Of a stretch of 64,000 nucleotides of DNA, positions 59,801 to 64,000 are shown one piece after another; the stretch's first letter is position 1, and each line of letters starts with the position of its first letter. The stretch is from Nocardioides litoris (GTDB lineage: Bacteria > Actinomycetota > Actinomycetes > Propionibacteriales > Nocardioidaceae). The position numbers and the translations under genes are program-made. Where the stretch lies: the NCBI RefSeq assembly GCF_006346315.1, contig NZ_VDMR01000001.1:310001-374000 (forward strand), in the 5' to 3' direction. The notes beneath the pieces are model-generated. The model ran no database searches and was not told the origin of the DNA. It saw only the letters and a list, made by a program, of their open reading frames with translations.

Positions 59801-61521
59801 CGGTAGTCACCCGCCTTGCACGACAGGGCGCCGGCCTGGAGCGAGATCACCGAGGTCTCGCCGCTGCCCGTGCCGCTGGAGCGGGTCGGGACGGTGTCGA
59901 TCGAGACGATGCCGCGCAGTGCGGCCTCGGCGTCGCGGCCCGAGGCCGTGCGGACGACGTCGGCGGAGCCCAGCGACCGCCAGGACGAGATGTAGTCGGA
60001 GAGCCGCAGGCCGTCGCGGACGACGGTGGTCAGCGGGATGCTCTCCAGCCCGGAGGCGGCCCCGGTCGTCTCGGTGACCACCAGCGGGGTGCTGTAGCCA
60101 CTGGGGGTCATCCACTGCACTGTCGCGCGGAACGTCGCCGCGGCTGTCGGCACCACCGTGCTGCTCGTGGTCACGGTGCACTGCACGCGGGCCTGCTCGA
60201 TGCTGATCCGCACGACGCCGCCGGGGGCGAAGTCGGTGGGGAAGAGCTTGATGGTGCTCGACTGGCTGGTCGCGCAGGCGTCGACGGTCGCTCCGGCCCC
60301 CTTGGTGGCGTTGAGGTAGCCGGTCGAGCGGAGCACGGCCGGGTCGCTGCTGCCGCCGAAGGCGCACCCGCTGACGCGCGACTTGTCGGTCAGGCTGCTG
60401 TCGAGGGACACCATCGGCTGGTTGGGCGCGAGCCGCAGCCCGCTGACGGGGCTGGTGGTGTTGCTGAAGGAGACGCCGTTCGAGGAGGTGCCCTGCGGGA
60501 AGCCCGACTGCACCGGAGCGGTGGCGGTGCCGGCGCGGGGGAGCCCGTCGGAGGCCAGGGCGCTGGTGCCGACCGTCTGGGAGCCGCCGAAGCAGACGAG
60601 GTCGCAGGTGCCGTCGAGGCGGCTCGCCACCGCCGGGACGGTGCCCGCGGAGGCGTCCGGCGGGGCCACGGCGTTGGTGGAGGCGGCGGTGGCCTGGGCC
60701 CCGAGGCTGGTGGAGGCGACCCCGGCGTTGGCGAACGCGGAGACGCGTGAGCCGGTGAACAGCTCGCCGGCGAGGTTGACCACCCCCACGTCGCTGGTGA
60801 GCGTCGTGGTGTCGTCGACCATCGACGACAGCCGCAGGGCGGTCACCTTGGCCTCGGAGACGATCAGCGGCGAGACGGGCCGCACGCGGTCGACCTGGGA
60901 GTACACGCTGGTGTAGCGGTCGCCCCGCTTGGTGTCGTAGTGGACCGTGACGGTGATGGCCACCTGCATGGCGGGCGGGATGTCGCGCCCCGCCACCTGC
61001 GAGTCGTACGTCGTGCGCGGCGTGACCGGCGCCGGCGTCGAGTCCGAGGTGAGGAACTGGGTGTCGACCACCATGGCGAAGGCGCCCAGCCCCGGCGCGA
61101 CGATGGGGTTGACGACCTTGCGGTAGAACGCGCCGGCGGGCTCGTAGCCGCAGCGCGCCGCCGAGCCGGCGGCGACGTACCCCGTCCACGCGACCTTCGG
61201 GAACGCGGCCGGGGCGCTGCTGCACACGGGGCTGGTCGTCGGGGCCACGGTGTTGCGGTAGTAGGTGTCGAGGACGTCGATGTAGTCGCCGGCCGCGCGG
61301 CCGACGTAGAAGGGCAGGTTGCGCATCTTCTCCACCTGCGCCTGGGCGACCCCCTTGGCCTGGGTCACGTCGCGGGCCGTCGAGGTGGCCTTGATGCCGG
61401 CGATGACCTGCGGCAGCACCGCGGTCGTGACCACCAGGAACAGGCCCAGGGCGACCATCACCTCGATGAGGGTGAAGCCGCCGTCGCGTCGCGTGCTGCA
61501 GGGCTCAGGAGATCGAGACAC
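59797..61521 (-). CDS. PilV-like minor pilin, unusually long
   Basis: The prepilin site is GG/FTLIEVMVALGLFLVVTTAV with Glu at position 5, as in PilV/GspI. At 574 residues it is about three times the usual 150-200. The external part contains many Ser/Thr/Val strands and Cys residues (RLDGTCDLVCFGG, VSGCAFGG, VDACATSQ, ARVQCTV), suggesting extra beta domains, possibly an adhesin at the pilus tip. The GTG at 61521 overlaps the end of the FimT-like gene by 17 nt; the next gene overlaps its stop. Confidence 0.78.
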   Translation of the reverse strand: MSRSPEPCSTRRDGGFTLIEVMVALGLFLVVTTAVLPQVIAGIKATSTARDVTQAKGVAQAQVEKMRNLPFYVGRAAGDYIDVLDTYYRNTVAPTTSPVCSSAPAAFPKVAWTGYVAAGSAARCGYEPAGAFYRKVVNPIVAPGLGAFAMVVDTQFLTSDSTPAPVTPRTTYDSQVAGRDIPPAMQVAITVTVHYDTKRGDRYTSVYSQVDRVRPVSPLIVSEAKVTALRLSSMVDDTTTLTSDVGVVNLAGELFTGSRVSAFANAGVASTSLGAQATAASTNAVAPPDASAGTVPAVASRLDGTCDLVCFGGSQTVGTSALASDGLPRAGTATAPVQSGFPQGTSSNGVSFSNTTSPVSGLRLAPNQPMVSLDSSLTDKSRVSGCAFGGSSDPAVLRSTGYLNATKGAGATVDACATSQSSTIKLFPTDFAPGGVVRISIEQARVQCTVTTSSTVVPTAAATFRATVQWMTPSGYSTPLVVTETTGAASGLESIPLTTVVRDGLRLSDYISSWRSLGSADVVRTASGRDAEAALRGIVSIDTVPTRSSGTGSGETSVISLQAGALSCKAGDYR

Positions 61522-61978
61522 GGCCGGTGAGCCCTTCCACGGTCAGGGTGTAGACCTTGCTGGCCCCCCGGCGCGCGATCCGCACCGATCCCGGGTACGC
61601 CGTGCCCGAGGGCTTGAAGGTGATCGCCGGGCTCGTGCTGCCGTCGGGGGCGGAGAAGCTGGCCGAGGCGAGGTCGACCCGCCCGTCGGCGACCTTGACC
61701 GGACCGTTGATCCGCTGGGTGGCGGTGCCGCAGGCGTAGCGCGACAGCGTGTAGGTCTCGGCGCCGGTGTCGAAGGACAGGCACATCGAGACGCCCTCGG
61801 TCACCGCCCGCACCTGGGCGTTGCGGATCGTCGAGGCGACGGCGTCGGCGGTGCCGCGCTGGCCCTCGGCCGAGACCAGGCCCCGGAACCCCGCGACCGC
61901 CATCGCCGAGAGCACCCCGAACAGCGCGATGGCGACCATCACCTCGATCAGGGTGAAGCCGCGGTCGGCCCTGGTCAC
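61505..61978 (-). CDS. FimT/GspH-like minor pilin
   Basis: The 157-residue prepilin begins VTRADRG/FTLIEVMVAIALFGVLSAMAVAGF, with Glu at position 5, and continues as GspH/FimT (VASTIRNAQVRAVTEGVSMCL, then a strand-rich end VYTLTVEGLTGRVSIS). Two cysteines (SMCLSF, RYACGT) may pair. FimT proteins in other bacteria initiate pili and can bind DNA. GTG 61978 is chosen for the GAGAGG ribosome-binding site and the usual short leader. It is coupled to the PilV-like gene by overlap. Confidence 0.85.
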   Translation of the reverse strand: MTRADRGFTLIEVMVAIALFGVLSAMAVAGFRGLVSAEGQRGTADAVASTIRNAQVRAVTEGVSMCLSFDTGAETYTLSRYACGTATQRINGPVKVADGRVDLASASFSAPDGSTSPAITFKPSGTAYPGSVRIARRGASKVYTLTVEGLTGRVSIS

Positions 61979-62021
61979 GGCGTGCCTCTCGTCGGGTGGT
62001 CGGTCGGGGCGGGTGGGTGCC

Positions 62022-62522
62022 TCAGAGGAGGCCGGCGTCGGCGAGCACCTCGCGGGCCCCCGGCGCGACCCTCGGGTCGCGGGCCAGGACGACGCGTAGC
62101 GCCTCGCGCACCGGCTCCTGGTCGAGCAGCCGCTCGGGGACCCGGGCCGCGCTGCCGCCACCGCGCACCAGCAGGGCGCGGTCGGACTGGAACGCACGGA
62201 AACCGATCTCCTCGACCGCGCCGAGGTCGACGGCGGAGTCGCCGAGGGTGTTGCGGGCCTGCACGACCAGGCGCTGCCGGGAGACGGTGGCGACCACGAG
62301 CGAGTGCGCCTTGCGGTAGCGGCCGACGCGGTAGAGCTGGTACGCCGACGCGGCACCGACGGGGGCCGCGGTCCACCACCAGCCACCGCCCCACACCGCG
62401 ACGGCGAGGCCGACCAGGGCCAGCGCGGCGACCATGCGGATCTCGCTGCCCCGCCACGGCCAGGTGCTGCGGACCTCGACGCCGTCGTCGGTGAGGCTGG
62501 TGTGCTGCTGGTCCTGGGTCAC
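62022..62522 (-). CDS. Two-helix membrane protein with PH-like domain, first gene of the minor-pilin operon
   Basis: The 166-residue protein has a short N-terminus, two close membrane helices (about 30-65, MVAALALVGLAVAVWGGGWW) and a cytoplasmic part with VSRQRLVVQARNTLGDSAVDLGAVEEIGF, which resembles bacterial PH-like domains only loosely. GAGGAG precedes the GTG. The gene heads the operon FimT-PilV-PilW-PilX, behind a WhiG-type promoter. The role is unknown; a membrane scaffold for minor pilins is a guess from context. Confidence 0.65.
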   Translation of the reverse strand: MTQDQQHTSLTDDGVEVRSTWPWRGSEIRMVAALALVGLAVAVWGGGWWWTAAPVGAASAYQLYRVGRYRKAHSLVVATVSRQRLVVQARNTLGDSAVDLGAVEEIGFRAFQSDRALLVRGGGSAARVPERLLDQEPVREALRVVLARDPRVAPGAREVLADAGLL

Positions 62523-62579
62523 GGCTCGCTCCTCGTCGGGGCCGCGCCCGGGTGCTGGGCGGCGGCGTGCTCGCGAGGA

Positions 62580-62607
62580 GCATCGGCCGCCCGGGAGGCC
62601 CGCTGAA
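62580..62607 (-). promoter_or_regulatory. WhiG-type promoter of the minor-pilin operon
   Basis: Minus strand: TTCAG (62607-62603), 15-nt spacer, GCCGATGC (62587-62580), 57 nt before the GTG at 62522. Confidence 0.75.
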
Positions 62608-62626
62608 GGGCCGGTCGGGACGCGCG

Positions 62627-63100
62627 TCAGGACCGGTCGGCCGGCCGGTCCCAGGCCATCCGGTCGCTGTCGTCGACCAGCCCGATGCGTCCGGCGTCGG
62701 TCAGCCGGGTGGGCCGGGGTGCGGGGACGACGGTCTCGGGCCGGGCCAGCGAACCCGCGTCCGCGCGCCAGCCGATGGCCGGGTCGCTGCCGTCGTCGGG
62801 GAGCTTGATCCGGCGTCCCGCCGCGGGGCGCGAGGCCCACGGGCTGCGGCGCGCCGGGGTCGGGACGGTGGCCGGCGGGTCGTCGAGGTCGGAGAGGTCA
62901 TCGAGGTCGGCCAGCGGGACCTGGGGGACCGGCGGCGGCGGCGGCGCGGTCGTCGAGGCGCCGAGCGTGGCGGCGAGCGCCTCGTCGAGCGAGGGCGGGC
63001 CGCCCGCCAGGGCCGTGCGGGCCTGCTCGCTCGTCCGCCGGCGCACCAGCGCCACCAGGGCGGCCGCGAGGGCCAGGCCGGTCACGGCCAGCACGAGCAT
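62627..63100 (-). CDS. Single-pass membrane protein with disordered tail, unknown
   Basis: The 157-residue protein has one N-terminal helix (MLVLAVTGLALAAALVALV), an Arg patch (RRRTSEQAR) and a long Pro/Asp-rich, probably disordered cytoplasmic tail (APPPPPVPQVPLADLDDLSD). A GGAAGG ribosome-binding site precedes the ATG. It lies just upstream of the minor-pilin operon under its own WhiG-type promoter. The layout is similar to the gene at 40227. No family recognised. Confidence 0.65.
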   Translation of the reverse strand: MLVLAVTGLALAAALVALVRRRTSEQARTALAGGPPSLDEALAATLGASTTAPPPPPVPQVPLADLDDLSDLDDPPATVPTPARRSPWASRPAAGRRIKLPDDGSDPAIGWRADAGSLARPETVVPAPRPTRLTDAGRIGLVDDSDRMAWDRPADRS

Positions 63101-63137
63101 GGGAGGGACCTTCCGGGACGAGGGGTCTGCACCCTCG

Positions 63138-63165
63138 TCATCGGCACGCGCGGCCCCCGGCCTGA
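63138..63165 (-). promoter_or_regulatory. WhiG-type promoter of the 62627 gene
   Basis: Minus strand: TCAGG (63165-63161), 15-nt spacer, GCCGATGA (63145-63138), 37 nt before the ATG at 63100. The -35 lies inside the arm of a hairpin (63159-63203). Confidence 0.65.
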
Positions 63166-63203
63166 GGGGGTCCCGCGACCCGCTCCGAGCGGCCCCTCAG
63201 GCC
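63159..63203 (-). terminator. Hairpin at the end of the DUF1304 gene
   Basis: Arms 63159-63169 and 63193-63203 (GGCCTGAGGGG with CCCCTCAGGCC) are perfectly complementary (11 bp, 23-nt loop with a small inner stem). The right arm contains the DUF1304 stop codon and the left arm overlaps the -35 of the next promoter. Confidence 0.55.
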
Positions 63204-63547
63204 GCCAGCACCGCGCCCGCGGCGAGCAGCGCGGGCAGCGCCTGCACGACCGCGATCTTCGGCGAGACCGTCACCGCGCCGAACACCCCGGCCACGACCA
63301 CGCAGCCGAGGAAGAACAGCCGCACGTCGGTCTCGCCCGAGACCAGGCCCCACACCAGGCCCGCGACGAGGAACCCGTTGTAGAGGCCCTGGTTGGCCGC
63401 CATGGCCTTGGTCGCCCGCGCGTGGGCGGGCTCCAGGGCGAACGCCTTCATGCCGGCCGGCTCGTCCCACAAGAACATCTCCAGCACCAGGAAGAGCAGG
63501 TGGAGGGCCGCCACGAGCGCGACCAGGACCCCGGCGACGACGGACAC
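63197..63547 (-). CDS. DUF1304 family membrane protein
   Basis: The 116-residue protein matches DUF1304: four membrane segments with LHLLFLVLEMFLWDEPAGMKAF at the start, then ATKAMAANQGLYNGFLVAGLVWG, the conserved NQGLYNGFLA-type segment. The role of the family is unknown. GTG 63547 is supported by a TAGGCT hexamer 6 nt upstream, which contains the stop codon of the preceding transporter gene. Confidence 0.88.
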   Translation of the reverse strand: MSVVAGVLVALVAALHLLFLVLEMFLWDEPAGMKAFALEPAHARATKAMAANQGLYNGFLVAGLVWGLVSGETDVRLFFLGCVVVAGVFGAVTVSPKIAVVQALPALLAAGAVLAA

Positions 63548-63553
63548 GGGCGC

Positions 63554-63559
63554 AGCCTA
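63554..63559 (-). promoter_or_regulatory. -10 hexamer TAGGCT, leaderless promoter overlapping a stop codon
   Basis: On the minus strand TAG of TAGGCT is the stop codon of the EamA-type gene, and the GTG of the DUF1304 gene follows after 6 nt. Confidence 0.5.
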
Positions 63560-64000
63560 GGCCGGTGGCAGCGGACGCGGCTTGCGGCGGGCGATGGACA
63601 CGCCGACCAGGGCGAGCGCGCCGCCGACGTAGGCCAGGGCGGGCGGGGTCTCGCCGAGGAAGACCAGGCTCAGCACGATCGTGATCGGCGGCACGAGGTA
63701 CGTCGTCACGCCGAGGCTCGAGGCCGTCATGTGCTGCAGCGCGAAGGCGTAGGTGGTGAAGGCGATCGCGGTCGGGAAGATGCCGAGGTAGACCAGCCAC
63801 CACACCGACGACGCCGGGGCGTCGCCGACCTCGGCCACCAGCCCGCCGGCGTACGGCAGGCAGGCGATCGCGCCGATGGTGCAGGCCAGCCACGTCACGT
63901 GCACCGCGGGCAGGGCCGCGACGAGCGGCTTCTGCAGGATGACGCTCACGGCGTACACCACCGCCGCGAGCAGGCACAGGGCCACGCCGAGCAGGTCGCG
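63557..64000 (-). CDS. EamA/DMT-type transporter, C-terminal part
   Basis: The frame is open to the right edge, so the N-terminal part lies outside the window; 147 residues are visible. They contain the second EamA half: LAAVVYAVSVILQKPLV, TWLACTIGAIACLPYAGGL, WWLVYLGIFPTAIAFTTYAFAL and PPITIVLSLVFLGETPPALAYVGGALALVGV, typical of drug/metabolite transporters with ten helices. Substrate unknown. Its stop codon is part of the -10 of the DUF1304 gene. Confidence 0.85.
   Translation of the reverse strand, partial: RDLLGVALCLLAAVVYAVSVILQKPLVAALPAVHVTWLACTIGAIACLPYAGGLVAEVGDAPASSVWWLVYLGIFPTAIAFTTYAFALQHMTASSLGVTTYLVPPITIVLSLVFLGETPPALAYVGGALALVGVSIARRKPRPLPPA

Overview
The window is a high-GC actinobacterial chromosome segment. 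GC-rich third codon positions, frequent GTG starts, a mycothiol glycosyltransferase (mshA), an F420-type LLM oxidoreductase, a WhiG-family sigma factor and a type IV pilus without secretin or PilP all point to a monoderm actinobacterium. The palindromic repeats around 10989 and 31030 look to me like those of Nocardioides-type genomes; that placement is inference. No rRNA, tRNA, CRISPR array, integrase or transposase was seen.

Layout. 1-8878 is a cell-surface glycan cluster: two acyltransferases, a Wzy-like polymerase/ligase, a flippase, a nucleotide-sugar epimerase, two glycosyltransferases and a CDP-glycerol glycerophosphotransferase-like protein. 8949-34226 is mixed housekeeping: galE, a lipoprotein amidase, an esterase, a catalytically degenerate glycerophosphodiesterase, a DHPS-like/RibD-like pair, a secreted metzincin, two MFS transporters, an LLM oxidoreductase, a GH6 lipoprotein, a rhomboid protease, an acyl-CoA ligase, a DsbA-like protein, typA, an M4 peptidase apparently fused to an emfourin-type inhibitor, a racemase, an SDR, mshA and a YbjN protein. 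Two different palindromic repeat families lie between these genes. Many of the genes have a TANNNT -10 hexamer 6-7 nt before the start codon, so they are probably leaderless.

34258-63100 is one functional unit: c-di-GMP signalling (EAL protein, receiver protein, GGDEF-EAL protein), the prepilin peptidase, an RsiG-type anti-sigma factor, the WhiG-type sigma factor, and a complete type IV pilus system (pilM/N/O, two pilT, pilB, pilC, three tandem pilA, a CpaE/TadZ-like ATPase and a minor-pilin operon of FimT/PilV/PilW/PilX type), together with several unrecognised genes. Fourteen promoters of the form TCAAG-like, 15-nt spacer, GCCGATNN stand in front of nearly every transcription unit of this region and none were noticed elsewhere in the window. 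This is the motif expected for a FliA/WhiG sigma factor, so the region reads as one sigma-WhiG regulon. RsiG, which in Streptomyces uses c-di-GMP to hold WhiG, lies directly upstream of the sigma gene. The c-di-GMP enzyme gene at 37267 and the sigma gene itself appear to be part of the regulon, giving feedback loops.

The right edge (63197-64000) holds a DUF1304 protein and a truncated EamA-type transporter.
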